Counted from the stretch's first letter, positions 18,183-28,172 are shown. The stretch is DNA of 64,000 nt from Bacteroidota bacterium (GCA_018268035.1 JAFDXI010000096.1:1-64000); one strand, 5' to 3'. The notes: generated by a model from the letters alone, not told the origin. Program-made: numbers and translations.

Positions 18183-19526
18183 TTAGTATGTATAAACTTT
18201 ATAAGCCCATGCTTCAAAATCCATAATCTGCCTGTTACTGATTTTTTCCTTTTCCGAAGAAAATATATTGACAGGCTTACCATTGATGGTTGCATCATTG
18301 ATGGTAAAATGCTGAGGCTGGTTGCTAAGATTTACAATGACCAATAATTTATTGTTTCCATTCTGCCGCATAAATGCAAAAATATTTTTATCATCTGATG
18401 TAAGTAATTTTTTGTAAGCAGCATTAGCAGCAAGTGCATCATTCATTTCGCGCAGATGCAATAGTTGATTGTAAAAATGTGCCCTTGCATAATTATGAAA
18501 ATTAATAGTGTCTTTATAAAAAAATGAAATGCTGTCAAGGAAAGGTTCTTCCTGTCCGCTATAGATTAATGGAATAGAGCGGGGCAATGTTTGAGTAAGT
18601 ACTGCAAATGGAGCATGAGATGCCCCGGGCATAGTGCCATAATCAGCTTTGTTCCAGCTATTCTCATCATGGTTACTGGTGAAATATAATTGCAATGCAT
18701 TTGCGGGAAATGTTGTATTAATTACGTTCACAATACTATCAAGTGATAATGCATTTTTTTTGCCAGAAACAATATCAACCATAGTATGAAACTGCGGCCA
18801 TGCATAAGTAGCATCAAAACCGGCTTCATTCAACCATGCAGAATCACTTTCAGCAAGCATAAAAAGGTTTTTATCTGCCCTTAATGTTTGAATACATTTT
18901 TCCCAAAAACTTTTTGTTGGCCCCACTGCATAATCACAACGGAAACCATCAATGCCTGTTGAATCAATCCAAAATTTCATACAATCAATCATTGAATCTC
19001 CCACTGCAGGATTATTGTAATTAAGTTTACGTGTATCGGTCCAGTCAAATTGGGATGCAGGATGACCTGTTGAATCCAATACATAAAAATCAGGATGAGC
19101 AGTAAGCCAATAATTATCTGCACCGGTGTGATTAGCTACCCAGTCAATGATTACTTTAAAACCTAATTTATGACACTGTTCCACCAATGACTTCCAGTCA
19201 TCTATTGTGCCAAACTCAGGATTAACAGCTTTGTAATTGGCAATAGCATAGTAACTACCCAAAGAGCCTTTTCTGTCAATTTTACTAATTGGGTTTATCG
19301 GCATAAACCACAAGGTTTGTATACCCATTTTTTTTAATCGTGGCAAACTCTTTTCAAATGCTTTGAAAGTGCCTTCAGGTGTATATTGCCGCACATTTAC
19401 TTCATAAATATTACCCTGCATTATCCATGCCGGATGTCCATCAATAATTGAATTGTCTTGTGAAAATGCAAAACAAAAACTGAAACTGGTAACTGCAACA
19501 AAAGCAACTTTCAAAGATTTAAACAT
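18183..19526 (-). CDS. Exported GH13 alpha-amylase-family enzyme
   Basis: This 447-residue GH13 enzyme has a signal peptide of about 22 residues (ending FAFSQ). Catalytic residues are visible: nucleophile D198 in GFRCDYA, acid/base E226 in LAESDSAW and D287 in TSNHDENSW; DWVANHTG is region I. It likely acts on alpha-glucans or maltooligosaccharides in the periplasm or outside the cell. ATG 19526 is used because the frame beginning further upstream starts with TTG. It is a paralogue of the cytosolic enzyme at 9057-10325, sharing IYEVNVRQYT near the start. Confidence 0.9.
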   Translation of the reverse strand: MFKSLKVAFVAVTSFSFCFAFSQDNSIIDGHPAWIMQGNIYEVNVRQYTPEGTFKAFEKSLPRLKKMGIQTLWFMPINPISKIDRKGSLGSYYAIANYKAVNPEFGTIDDWKSLVEQCHKLGFKVIIDWVANHTGADNYWLTAHPDFYVLDSTGHPASQFDWTDTRKLNYNNPAVGDSMIDCMKFWIDSTGIDGFRCDYAVGPTKSFWEKCIQTLRADKNLFMLAESDSAWLNEAGFDATYAWPQFHTMVDIVSGKKNALSLDSIVNVINTTFPANALQLYFTSNHDENSWNKADYGTMPGASHAPFAVLTQTLPRSIPLIYSGQEEPFLDSISFFYKDTINFHNYARAHFYNQLLHLREMNDALAANAAYKKLLTSDDKNIFAFMRQNGNNKLLVIVNLSNQPQHFTINDATINGKPVNIFSSEKEKISNRQIMDFEAWAYKVYTY

Positions 19527-19715
19527 AATTTTCAATTTAGTGGCAATGATAATAAAAACAATGAATAAATATATCTGATATCAAATCATGACAGAGAAGA
19601 AATTTGAGCACAGCATCCGAATAATTTATTCAACAATATTTGTCATAATAAATCCACACCTCATTTTAATAATCTAATTTTTTTATACCATCCTTCAATT
19701 TGATTAATCATAACA

Positions 19716-19744
19716 TTTAAAAGTACTTTTTGATAATATATTTG
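19716..19744 (+). promoter_or_regulatory. Probable promoter of the M16 protease gene
   Basis: TATATTTG at 19737-19744 matches the TAnnTTTG -7 element. TTTA at 19716-19719 is a weak -33 element, 17 bp upstream. The start codon follows 19 bp after the -7 element. Confidence 0.5.
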
Positions 19745-19763
19745 CGCCACTAATTATTTTTTA

Positions 19764-22568
19764 ATGAAGAAAACTATTACATATTTGCTCGCATTTATTA
19801 TTGCAGGCACCTCCCTCAACGCACAGGATCTTTCACAAAAATTACCATTTGATACCTCAGTACTTAAAGGCCAATTATCTAATGGTCTTACTTACTATAT
19901 CAGGCATAATGAAAAGCCTGAAAAAAAAGCAGAAATGCGGCTTGTTGTCAATGCAGGTTCTATTCTCGAAGACCCGGACCAGCAGGGACTTGCACATTTT
20001 AATGAGCACATGGCTTTCAATGGCAGCACACATTTCAAGAAAAATGAACTGGTAAGTTTCCTGCAAAGCATCGGTGTGCAGTTTGGCGCAGACCTTAATG
20101 CATATACCGGTTTTGATGAAACAGTTTATATTCTTCCCATTCCATTAACCGATACTTCCAATTTAAGAAAAGGGTTAACAGTGTTGCAGGACTGGGCAGG
20201 CGGCCTCAGTCTTGATAATGATCAGATAGATGCTGAACGTGGGATAATACTGGAAGAAAGTCGTTTGGGAAAAGGCGCTGATGACCGTATGATGCAAAAA
20301 ACTTTACCCTTACAATACCAGGGTTCTTTATATGCTCAACGTTTACCCATTGGTAAAGACAGTATCATAAAAACTTTTCCTTATGATGCAGTAAAACGTT
20401 TTTATCTTACATGGTACCGGCCTGATAACATGGCTGTAATCATCGTTGGTGATATTGATGTGAAAGCAACTGAAAATCTTGTAAAGCAATATTTCGGTGG
20501 ATTAAAAAATCCTGCTAACGAAAAGAATAGATTTTATGCTGATGTACCATCAAGGGCAAAAGATGAGAGCATTGTTGTAACAGATAAAGAAGCCACCAGT
20601 TTTTTTGTAGAAGTTGATTATCCATTTTATAAAATAAAACCAAATGTTACTTTAGGTGATTACAAAAATGATTTAATAAAAAGTTTATTCTCTTCAATGT
20701 TGAATCAAAGATTGAGTGAACTTGCAAGAGGCGACAAACCCCCGTTTTTATATGCAGCCACAGGCTTTGGCAGTTATGCGAGAGGCTATGAAGGTTTCAG
20801 GGGATTTTCTGTTGCAGGTAAAAGCGGGCCTGATACAGCATTGGCTGCATTGGTTCATGAAATTGAAAGAGTAAAACAATATGGATTTACAGAGGCAGAA
20901 TTGGAGAGGGCTAAGAAGCGCCAGGTTTCATATATTGAACAGTCATATAATAACAGGGACAAAGAAGAATCATCTAACTATGTGCAGGAATACATTAATA
21001 ATTTCCTCACACAGGAACCTTCACCCGGCATTGCGTTGGAATATAAATATTATAATGAATTGTTGCCTACCATTAAGCTGGATGAAGTGAATGCATTGAT
21101 TGACCCGTTGAAAAAGGACCCACATATTTTTGTGAGTTTAACCGGGCCATCAACCAGCAATTTTACGATGCCCGGCAACGAACAATTATTACAGAATACT
21201 TATGCAGCAATGAAAGCACCTGTAACTCCTTATACTGAGAAGGCAGTTGCATCAGCATTGATTACAAAAAAACCTGCAGCAGGCACAATCAAAAGCGAAA
21301 CAAAAAATGAATTATTGGGCACAACAGAAATAACCTTCGCAAATGGGGCAAAAGTTATTTTAAAACCAACAGATTTTAAGAACGATGAAATCTTACTGAC
21401 TTCATTTCATAAAGGAGGAACAAGCCTTTATGGCGCTGCTGATAAATTCAATGTCAACTATGCTGCAACAATTGTTCAGCAAATGGGTATTGGTAATTTT
21501 TCACCAACAGACCTTACTAAATTCCTTGCAGGAAAAAATGTTGGTGTAGCTCCGAGAATTTCAGGATTGAGTGCAGGGCTCAGTGGCAGCAGCAGTAAAA
21601 AAGATTTTGAGACAATGCTGCAGTTGATTTATTTATATGCAACATCACCGAGAAAAGATGAAGCATTATTTAATGCATGGAAAGAAAAACAAAAATCTGC
21701 AGTAGAGTATGCAATGCAGGACCCACAAACAACTTTTATTGATTCGCTCTACCAGGTTTATTTCCAGCATAATGCTTTAATGCCTGTTGTGGTGCCAAGG
21801 CCTTCATATTTTGACAACATTAATTTAGACCGTGCCCTTGAAATTTATCATGAACAGTTAAGTGATGCGAATGATTTTACTTTCATTTTTACAGGCAGCT
21901 TCAATGTTGATTCAATAAAAGATTTACTGGCAACATACATTGGTGGTTTACCACATACAAATAAGACAGCAAATTTTGCAGATAATGGTGTGAGACCAGT
22001 AAATGGCGATATCAATCTTGATGTACACAAAGGCACAGAAGAAAAAAGCCTGATACTAAAATTTTATACCGGCGAAGTGAAATATGACCCTCAGCTTGCT
22101 TTGGAAGCAAAGGCATTGACAGAAATCCTGAATATTAAAATTGTTGATGACTTACGTGAGAAACTGGGCGCTATTTATGGTGGTGGTATCTATGGCGGGT
22201 TGAATAAATTACCATATAACAATTTTGCTTTTGTGATGCAACTACCCTGTGGTCCAAAAAATGTTGACACATTATTAAAATCAGCCGATATTGAAATTGC
22301 AAATATTAAGAATGATGGCCCAGAGGCATCTGATTTGGAAAAGGTAAAGAAGACCTGGCTGGAACAATATAAAGTACAATTAAAAGAAAACAGTTTTTGG
22401 AGTAGCAAACTGCAGGGTATTTATTTCGAAAATGATGACCCGCAGCGTATTTTCGATTATGATAAAAATGTAAATGCCATTACAACTGACGACATTAAAA
22501 AGGTTGCGAATGAATTATTAACCGGCGAAAATGTTTTAACCGGCGTGTTATATCCAGAAGATAAATAA
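19764..22568 (+). CDS. M16-family (pitrilysin/insulinase) zinc metalloprotease
   Basis: The 934-residue protein has a signal peptide ending SLNAQ (residue 21). The inverted zinc-binding motif HxxEH is H78-F-N-E81-H82, and E158 is in place as the third ligand in DAERGIILEE. The chain contains two M16 halves, as expected for a clam-shell peptidase: the second half from about 510 lacks the zinc motif. It is likely a periplasmic peptidase of the PqqL/YhjJ-like group that degrades peptides. It stands alone with a terminator downstream. Confidence 0.93.
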   Translation: MKKTITYLLAFIIAGTSLNAQDLSQKLPFDTSVLKGQLSNGLTYYIRHNEKPEKKAEMRLVVNAGSILEDPDQQGLAHFNEHMAFNGSTHFKKNELVSFLQSIGVQFGADLNAYTGFDETVYILPIPLTDTSNLRKGLTVLQDWAGGLSLDNDQIDAERGIILEESRLGKGADDRMMQKTLPLQYQGSLYAQRLPIGKDSIIKTFPYDAVKRFYLTWYRPDNMAVIIVGDIDVKATENLVKQYFGGLKNPANEKNRFYADVPSRAKDESIVVTDKEATSFFVEVDYPFYKIKPNVTLGDYKNDLIKSLFSSMLNQRLSELARGDKPPFLYAATGFGSYARGYEGFRGFSVAGKSGPDTALAALVHEIERVKQYGFTEAELERAKKRQVSYIEQSYNNRDKEESSNYVQEYINNFLTQEPSPGIALEYKYYNELLPTIKLDEVNALIDPLKKDPHIFVSLTGPSTSNFTMPGNEQLLQNTYAAMKAPVTPYTEKAVASALITKKPAAGTIKSETKNELLGTTEITFANGAKVILKPTDFKNDEILLTSFHKGGTSLYGAADKFNVNYAATIVQQMGIGNFSPTDLTKFLAGKNVGVAPRISGLSAGLSGSSSKKDFETMLQLIYLYATSPRKDEALFNAWKEKQKSAVEYAMQDPQTTFIDSLYQVYFQHNALMPVVVPRPSYFDNINLDRALEIYHEQLSDANDFTFIFTGSFNVDSIKDLLATYIGGLPHTNKTANFADNGVRPVNGDINLDVHKGTEEKSLILKFYTGEVKYDPQLALEAKALTEILNIKIVDDLREKLGAIYGGGIYGGLNKLPYNNFAFVMQLPCGPKNVDTLLKSADIEIANIKNDGPEASDLEKVKKTWLEQYKVQLKENSFWSSKLQGIYFENDDPQRIFDYDKNVNAITTDDIKKVANELLTGENVLTGVLYPEDK

Positions 22569-22593
22569 AACACATCAAATAAAATAAGGAACT

Positions 22594-22633
22594 AAGGTGC
22601 AGAAGATAAAATACTCTGCGCCTTTTCTTTTTT
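22594..22633 (+). terminator. Terminator after the M16 protease gene
   Basis: AAGGTGCAGA pairs with TCTGCGCCTT (one G:U pair) around an 11-nt loop and is followed by TTCTTTTTT. Confidence 0.8.
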
Positions 22634-22755
22634 CTAAAATATTTCAGTTAAAAAACATATACACTCAAAAAATATCAACACAAATGATAAACTTTACAAC
22701 AGAAAATTCTTTTTAAAAGTCATTACATACAACCGCAATCATAAAATAAAAAATC

Positions 22756-23313
22756 ATGGATGAGCAACACAACCCCTGGCAGATAACCGGTCAAAAAGAA
22801 ATTTATGATAATCCCTGGATACATATTACAGAATTTGATGTTATCAATCCATCGGGAGGAAAAGGGATTTATGGAAAAGTACATTTCAAAAACAGGGCAA
22901 TAGGTATTGTTGTTTTAGATGAAAACATGGATATATATTTAGTGGGGCAATATCGTTTCACCATCAATGAATACAGTTGGGAAATACCTGAAGGTGGCGG
23001 GCCTTTTTATGAAGCACCTCTTGAAGCAGCACAAAGAGAATTACTGGAAGAAACAGGTTTAAAAGCTAATCACTGGAAAAAAATCAGAGAAATGCATTTA
23101 AGCAATTCTGTTTCTGATGAACTGGCTATTATTTTTTTAGCTACCGGGCTTAGCCAGCACAAAGCCATGCCGGAAGCAACAGAACAACTTGTTGTAAAAA
23201 AAATACCTTTTGAAGAAGCGTTTAAAATGGTGATGCAGGGAGAAATAAAAGATGCACTGAGTGTTGCCGCCATTCTTCATACAAACATTTTTTTACAGGA
23301 AGGGGAATTGTAA
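22756..23313 (+). CDS. NUDIX hydrolase (ADP-ribose pyrophosphatase-like)
   Basis: This 185-residue NUDIX enzyme has a complete Nudix box G-x5-E-x7-REUxEExGU, ending AAQRELLEETGL at about 90-101. The N-terminal beta-sheet extension (residues 1-50, with DNPWIHITEFDVINPSG) and length resemble the ADP-ribose/ADP-sugar pyrophosphatase group. It should hydrolyse a nucleoside diphosphate sugar; the exact substrate is not certain. It is monocistronic and convergent with the DUF4197 gene. Confidence 0.9.
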   Translation: MDEQHNPWQITGQKEIYDNPWIHITEFDVINPSGGKGIYGKVHFKNRAIGIVVLDENMDIYLVGQYRFTINEYSWEIPEGGGPFYEAPLEAAQRELLEETGLKANHWKKIREMHLSNSVSDELAIIFLATGLSQHKAMPEATEQLVVKKIPFEEAFKMVMQGEIKDALSVAAILHTNIFLQEGEL

Positions 23314-23355
23314 AACACCGAAGTTTTGAGCAATCCACCTGGTTTTAATAACAAA

Positions 23356-23389
23356 AGACCCTGAAGGATTTTAAAAACCTTCAAGGTCT
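23356..23389 (-). terminator. Terminator between NUDIX and DUF4197 genes
   Basis: A 12-bp stem AGACCCTGAAGG/CCTTCAAGGTCT (one G:U pair) with a 10-nt AT loop lies between convergent genes. The minus strand has a short T-run after it. Confidence 0.65.
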
Positions 23390-23414
23390 ATAACAAAGAA
23401 ACACAAAATCATTT

Positions 23415-24167
23415 CTATGGGTTATTTTTATTCTTATTCGGCGTGGTTGTGGAATTAATAGCCTGGCTCCCGCCAAATACGGTTTTCAGTAAATCAGTAA
23501 CACGAGCTGCAGGGTCTTTTCTTATCTTTTGTTCTTCTATTCCTACTTCATAAAAAATACCGTCAATAGCTTTTTGTGTTACATATTTATTTATATCAGT
23601 AGGAACTTTTTTAGCAGCAAATTTGTTGTAGGTGGTAAACATATCATTCCAATATTTTGTTGCATCCACTTTGCCCAAAGATTTTTTTACTATTGGCATA
23701 AATGCTGTTGTCAATGCATCAGTAGTTGTCTTTTTAAAATAATTGGTTGCCGCAAGGTTGCCTCCCTGCAAAATACCCAACGCATCCGTAATTGTCATTT
23801 GTTTGATGGCATCCACAAAAATAGGTGAGGCAGATTTTGCCGCATCTTCTGCTGCCCTGTTCAATGAAAGAATAGTATTGTCCACCAGGCTGCCCATACC
23901 AAATGTGCGCAATGTTTTTTCTACACTTTCTGCTTCCGGCGGCAATAAAATTTTTACTGCAGCATCTTTAAAAAAACCATCTACTGCGCTTAACTGATTT
24001 GTTCCATTTTGCGTACCAATCGTTAAAGCCTGTTTTAAAGCTTCTGCAATTTGTGATTGTTGGTTGGCACCAGAGTCGGTTGTAGGTAATGATCCTGCAG
24101 CCTGTTGCAAAGTAGTACAGGATAAAAAAGGAATAATAAAAATTAATACAATTGTTTTTTTCATCAT
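23415..24167 (-). CDS. DUF4197 family lipoprotein
   Basis: The 250-residue protein has a lipoprotein signal with lipobox PFLSC (Cys17), followed by a DUF4197 domain with the typical run LKQALTIGTQNGTNQLS near 45-65 and conserved DALGILQGG. DUF4197 proteins are mostly alpha-helical envelope proteins of unknown function. The C-terminal tail is low complexity (rich in Asn and Lys). Start codons at 24167 and 24164 are both possible. The gene is divergent from the glutaminyl cyclase-like gene. Confidence 0.85.
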   Translation of the reverse strand: MMKKTIVLIFIIPFLSCTTLQQAAGSLPTTDSGANQQSQIAEALKQALTIGTQNGTNQLSAVDGFFKDAAVKILLPPEAESVEKTLRTFGMGSLVDNTILSLNRAAEDAAKSASPIFVDAIKQMTITDALGILQGGNLAATNYFKKTTTDALTTAFMPIVKKSLGKVDATKYWNDMFTTYNKFAAKKVPTDINKYVTQKAIDGIFYEVGIEEQKIRKDPAARVTDLLKTVFGGSQAINSTTTPNKNKNNP

Positions 24168-24390
24168 TGACTTTATGTTTATTGTTAAAGGTTTAAAATA
24201 AATTCAGTTTTATACAGACAGTTATTTATTGCAAAATATTAATGTTTCGAAATATAAATTTGCACTTTTTATAATTTAAAAAATAATGAAACGAAACCGG
24301 ATATTTTTTCTCACATTCATTTTTCAAATTTGTGAAGAGAGATAAAACTGCCGGGTTTTATTTAGCTGAAATCAATTAAAAGTATTGCGA

Positions 24391-25206
24391 ATGAAAATAA
24401 AACGCATTGTATTTTTTCTTGCTATTATCACCACATCCTGCAATAACAGTTCCAACAATAGCGGCAATAGTATAGATTATAACAATCCCGCACCTCCTGC
24501 AATTAGTTATACTATTGTAAAAGTATATCCACACGATACATCATCATACACTGAAGGTCTTGAATGGAGAAACAATAGTTTGTATGAAAGTGGAGGCAAT
24601 TATGGAAGTAGCAAATTGTCAAGATATTCGCTGGATGGAAAAACTTTGCAGTCTGTATCGCTTACTAAAGAATATTTTGGTGAAGGCATTACAATGCTCA
24701 ATGGAAAAATTTATCAGTTGACATACAAGGAACATAAAGTGTTTGTATATGATGCAGGAACATTCAAAAAAATTGGTGAGTTTGAATGGCCTTACGAAGG
24801 TTGGGGTATGACTAATAATGGTAAGCACCTGATTATTGATACCGGTGGTAGTATAATATATTTTGTTGATCCGGAAACTTTCAAAATATTAAACCAGGTA
24901 AGTGTCAACAATAATTATGGCCCGGTGAGCAGTGTTAATGAATTAGAATATGTAGATAATTTTATTTATGCCAACGTATATGAAACGGATACTATTTTAA
25001 AAATAGACCCACAAAACGGAAATGTAGTTGGCGTGTTAGATATGAGTGGACTTTTACAAAAGAGTGGCATGGCTGTTAATCTTCAGAATTACACTCCCAA
25101 TACAGGAAATGTATTAAACGGTATTGCTTATGATTCTGTAAAAAATACTTTTTATATAACAGGTAAATTATGGCCTGCATTATTTGAAATAAAACTAAAT
25201 AATTGA
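24391..25206 (+). CDS. Glutaminyl-peptide cyclotransferase-like lipoprotein
   Basis: This 271-residue lipoprotein (lipobox ending TTSC) belongs to the plant/bacterial beta-propeller type of glutaminyl cyclase. The family signatures YPHDTSSYTEGLEW, ESGGNYGSS and VNELEYVDNFIYANVYETD are present. The enzyme converts N-terminal Gln to pyroglutamate, which protects exported proteins; many T9SS cargo proteins in Bacteroidota have N-terminal Gln after signal cleavage. The start at ATG 24391 is preferred over the TTG two codons earlier. The esterase gene follows after 22 bp. Confidence 0.88.
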   Translation: MKIKRIVFFLAIITTSCNNSSNNSGNSIDYNNPAPPAISYTIVKVYPHDTSSYTEGLEWRNNSLYESGGNYGSSKLSRYSLDGKTLQSVSLTKEYFGEGITMLNGKIYQLTYKEHKVFVYDAGTFKKIGEFEWPYEGWGMTNNGKHLIIDTGGSIIYFVDPETFKILNQVSVNNNYGPVSSVNELEYVDNFIYANVYETDTILKIDPQNGNVVGVLDMSGLLQKSGMAVNLQNYTPNTGNVLNGIAYDSVKNTFYITGKLWPALFEIKLNN

Positions 25207-25228
25207 TTTTTTCAAACAACAAATTTGT

Positions 25229-26263
25229 ATGTCAAATCTTATAAAACTGATTGGATTTATTACTGCCTGCATTATCGTTCTTTCTTCATGCAACAAGTTT
25301 CTGAGACCAACAGCAAAACAGCGTAAGCCCAACCAAAATTCAACTGCCGGCAACACTGGTTATGACACCAGTGATGTGTTTACAGGAAAAGCTATAAAAG
25401 ATGTGATTTATACTTCATCCATAACTTATAACGGAAACCCTCAACAACTCGGCCTCGATATTTATCAACCTGCTAATGCTGCTGGGAAAAAACTCCCGGT
25501 AGTTATTTTAATTCATGGCGGCAGTTTCATTGGTGGTAATAAAAAGGGATTGGCATCTACCTGTTCCAAACTTGCCAACAATGGTTATGTAGCCATATCT
25601 ATTGATTACAGGTTGGGATGGGGCTTTGTATCAAAAGCTTCATTTACCTGCAGTGATACAGTAAAACTGAAAAAAGCAATTTACAGAGCAGTACAGGATG
25701 CACATTCAGCTTTGAATTTTATTGCAGCACATGCTGATGAATATAATATTGACAGGAATGCAATTTATTTAGGGGGGCAAAGTGCAGGTGCTATAACTGC
25801 GTTGACAACAGCCTACCTCAAGCCCAACGAAGTCAATGCTTTTTTCTCTGACAAAGTTGTGCAGGATCTGGGACCATTATTTATTGACTCAGCAGCAAAT
25901 TATAAATTAAAAGGTGTGATAAGTATGTGGGGCGCTTTTGTCAATCCAGAACTGATAACAAAAGAAACTGCATTACCTACAATCTTTTTCCAGGGTCAGT
26001 TAGACAAAGCAGTACCTTTCAATACAAGAGCATTCACGCCATGCCCATCTTCTACTATGGTGTATGGGACATTACCATTGTATAATAGGTTAAAATCATT
26101 AGGTGAGTTAACTATAGCACATGTTGACCCAAAAGGAGGGCATGGAGTATTCGAAGAAAATTTCCGTATTGATAATATCCTTTGCTTTTTAAAAGATGTG
26201 CAACAAGGTATAAAAAAACAGGTTTATCTTACAGGTGTGGTCAATAGTTGTGATAAGCAATAA
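25229..26263 (+). CDS. Alpha/beta-hydrolase (esterase-like) lipoprotein
   Basis: The 344-residue protein has a lipoprotein signal (VLSSC at about 20) and an alpha/beta-hydrolase fold. The oxyanion motif HGGSFIGG lies near 96-103 and the nucleophile Ser in GGQSAGAI near 184. A catalytic His is likely in GGHGVFEE near 305. The sequence resembles carboxylesterases and lipid-hydrolysing BD-FAE-type enzymes; the substrate is unknown. It probably forms an operon with the preceding cyclase gene, and its stop codon is 5 bp from the end of the convergent glf gene. Confidence 0.85.
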   Translation: MSNLIKLIGFITACIIVLSSCNKFLRPTAKQRKPNQNSTAGNTGYDTSDVFTGKAIKDVIYTSSITYNGNPQQLGLDIYQPANAAGKKLPVVILIHGGSFIGGNKKGLASTCSKLANNGYVAISIDYRLGWGFVSKASFTCSDTVKLKKAIYRAVQDAHSALNFIAAHADEYNIDRNAIYLGGQSAGAITALTTAYLKPNEVNAFFSDKVVQDLGPLFIDSAANYKLKGVISMWGAFVNPELITKETALPTIFFQGQLDKAVPFNTRAFTPCPSSTMVYGTLPLYNRLKSLGELTIAHVDPKGGHGVFEENFRIDNILCFLKDVQQGIKKQVYLTGVVNSCDKQ

Positions 26264-26268
26264 AGGCA

Positions 26269-27390
26269 TTAAGCAAGTTCTTCTACAGGAGCAATTTCAA
26301 ACTTTTGCATAATGTCAGAAGCCAGTTTCATAGCTCTGCCAATAGCCTGGTCCATATCATAATATCGGTATTCACCCAGCCTACCGCAGATCAATATATT
26401 TTCTAATGCATCAGCATCAGCTTTATACTGCTCATATAAATTTTTATTGAACTTATCCGGAAAAGGATATTCATAGCTGGTAGAATTTTCCGGGGTGAAT
26501 GGAGTTTCATGAGTAAGTAATGTGCCATTCACTTTTTCTTTTTCATCAGGATGCATCAAATGTTTCCATTCAATCGTCCTGATTCGGGGATCGTAATGGC
26601 CAGGATAATTTACCTGAATGGTAGGTTGATATTGGTTTACCTCTTTCAGGTGTTCTACCCTCCTGTTTTGTCCACGGTATTTTAGTTTACCATATTTGTA
26701 ACTAAAAAATTCGTCTATAGGCCCGGTAAAAATGAGCATTTTGTCAGCTACCACATCATCCTTGTGCAACAAATAATCATATTCAAGTTTAACAGGAATA
26801 TCACCAATCATATTCTTTACCATTTCAGTGTAACCATGTCTTGGCAAAGCATTCCATTTATGATTGGGCGTAAGGCTTTGTACGTTAGATTTATTAATGG
26901 TGATGCGCACAGCAAGGTCTTTATCCAATTCTATATCCCTGACACCCCATTGTTTTTCTGTATACCCTTTTATAAAAAGTTCATACAATTCACGGGGCAT
27001 TTTTGCAAGACATGCTTCTTCAAAATTGGAAGCTTCACCTTTAAAAACAGACTCCTGCCAGTTTTTACCTGCAATTTTTTCAATATAATCCTGGTTAACC
27101 GGCCAGTTTAAATATTCATCTCCAACTTTAGAAAGTATTTTGGCAGACCAATCATAGAAGTCAGTAAACCGGTTGAGAAAGTTCCATATTTTTTCAGAAC
27201 CACACCGGAAATAATGCGGGCCATATTTGTGGATCATTGCCCCACTTTCATGTTTATAATCATAAACATTTCCTGCGAGATGTTCTCTTCTGTCAAGAAT
27301 AATTACATTTTGTCCATTGTCTGTAAGAATACGAGCAATAGTACTACCTGTCAGACCTGCGCCAACAATAACGAAATCTTTTTTAATCAT
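26269..27390 (-). CDS. glf: UDP-galactopyranose mutase
   Basis: This 373-residue flavoenzyme interconverts UDP-galactopyranose and UDP-galactofuranose, supplying Galf for cell-surface glycans. The FAD-binding Rossmann motif VGAGLTGSTIARIL is at residues 9-22, and the family sequences KYGPHYFRCGSEKIW and GRLGEYRYYDMDQAIGRA are present. Length is typical. It is the second gene of a minus-strand pair after the phosphoglycosyl transferase (53-bp gap), divergent from the MBOAT operon. Confidence 0.95.
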   Translation of the reverse strand: MIKKDFVIVGAGLTGSTIARILTDNGQNVIILDRREHLAGNVYDYKHESGAMIHKYGPHYFRCGSEKIWNFLNRFTDFYDWSAKILSKVGDEYLNWPVNQDYIEKIAGKNWQESVFKGEASNFEEACLAKMPRELYELFIKGYTEKQWGVRDIELDKDLAVRITINKSNVQSLTPNHKWNALPRHGYTEMVKNMIGDIPVKLEYDYLLHKDDVVADKMLIFTGPIDEFFSYKYGKLKYRGQNRRVEHLKEVNQYQPTIQVNYPGHYDPRIRTIEWKHLMHPDEKEKVNGTLLTHETPFTPENSTSYEYPFPDKFNKNLYEQYKADADALENILICGRLGEYRYYDMDQAIGRAMKLASDIMQKFEIAPVEELA

Positions 27391-27443
27391 TTGAATTCTA
27401 CTTTTTAATAATTGTTCTCATGGGTAATCGGCAGAACAATATA

Positions 27444-28172
27444 TTAATAGGCACCTTTTCCGGAAAGCACTACAAGAGGGGTTTCTACTAGTATTTTCAT
27501 ATCTAAAAGGAAACTATAGTTTTCTATATATTCAGTATCATGTTCAATCATAAATTCAGCGCTTGTATTATGTTCCCTGTCGCGGATTTGCCATAAACCA
27601 GTGATACCCGGGCGAACAAGGCAACGTATTTGTTTAAATTCAGGATAAGGAGTAAGCATAAAAGGAACCAATGGTCTTGGGCCAACAATACTCATATCAC
27701 CAAATAATACATTGAACAATTGAGGTAGTTCATCAATACTAGTTTTACGAATAATTTTACCTATCCAGGTTATGCGACTATCATTTTTATCTTTATGCAA
27801 AATCCCCTTTTGAGCTTCTTCAACATGGCGTTTGTGGTCAGCTTTCTTTTTAGCCTGGTCATTAACCATTGAACGGAATTTGTGGCATTTAAAATTAATA
27901 CCACCTAAACCCACTCTTTCATTACTGTATAAAATTGGACCTTTTGAAGTTATTTTTATAATTAAGGCAACAGCGATCAGAATCGGTGCAAACAAAATAA
28001 TGAGTATTGAAGCTATTGCAATATCAAAAGTTCGTTTTAAGAAAAAATCAAATTTCTTTTCGGCAACCGAATTTTCTATGACACGGAATTTTGATTTTTC
28101 CGTTGTTACAACCTGGATGCGCATTACATCAGTATTGGTAGCAGTAGTAGTTTTATTTAGATTTAATTCCAT
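27444..28172 (-). CDS. Bacterial sugar transferase (undecaprenyl-phosphate phosphoglycosyl transferase, PglC-like)
   Basis: The 242-residue protein is a short phosphoglycosyl transferase. After about 40 soluble residues and a single hydrophobic re-entrant helix (about 50-73), the catalytic domain shows VGLGGINFKCHKFRSMV, DELPQLFNVLFGDMSIVGPRP and the PGITGLWQ motif of the family. It should attach the first sugar-1-phosphate to undecaprenyl phosphate on the inner membrane and start the glycan. The lack of the four-helix WbaP-type N-terminus makes it a minimal PglC-type enzyme. Confidence 0.9.
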   Translation of the reverse strand: MELNLNKTTTATNTDVMRIQVVTTEKSKFRVIENSVAEKKFDFFLKRTFDIAIASILIILFAPILIAVALIIKITSKGPILYSNERVGLGGINFKCHKFRSMVNDQAKKKADHKRHVEEAQKGILHKDKNDSRITWIGKIIRKTSIDELPQLFNVLFGDMSIVGPRPLVPFMLTPYPEFKQIRCLVRPGITGLWQIRDREHNTSAEFMIEHDTEYIENYSFLLDMKILVETPLVVLSGKGAY

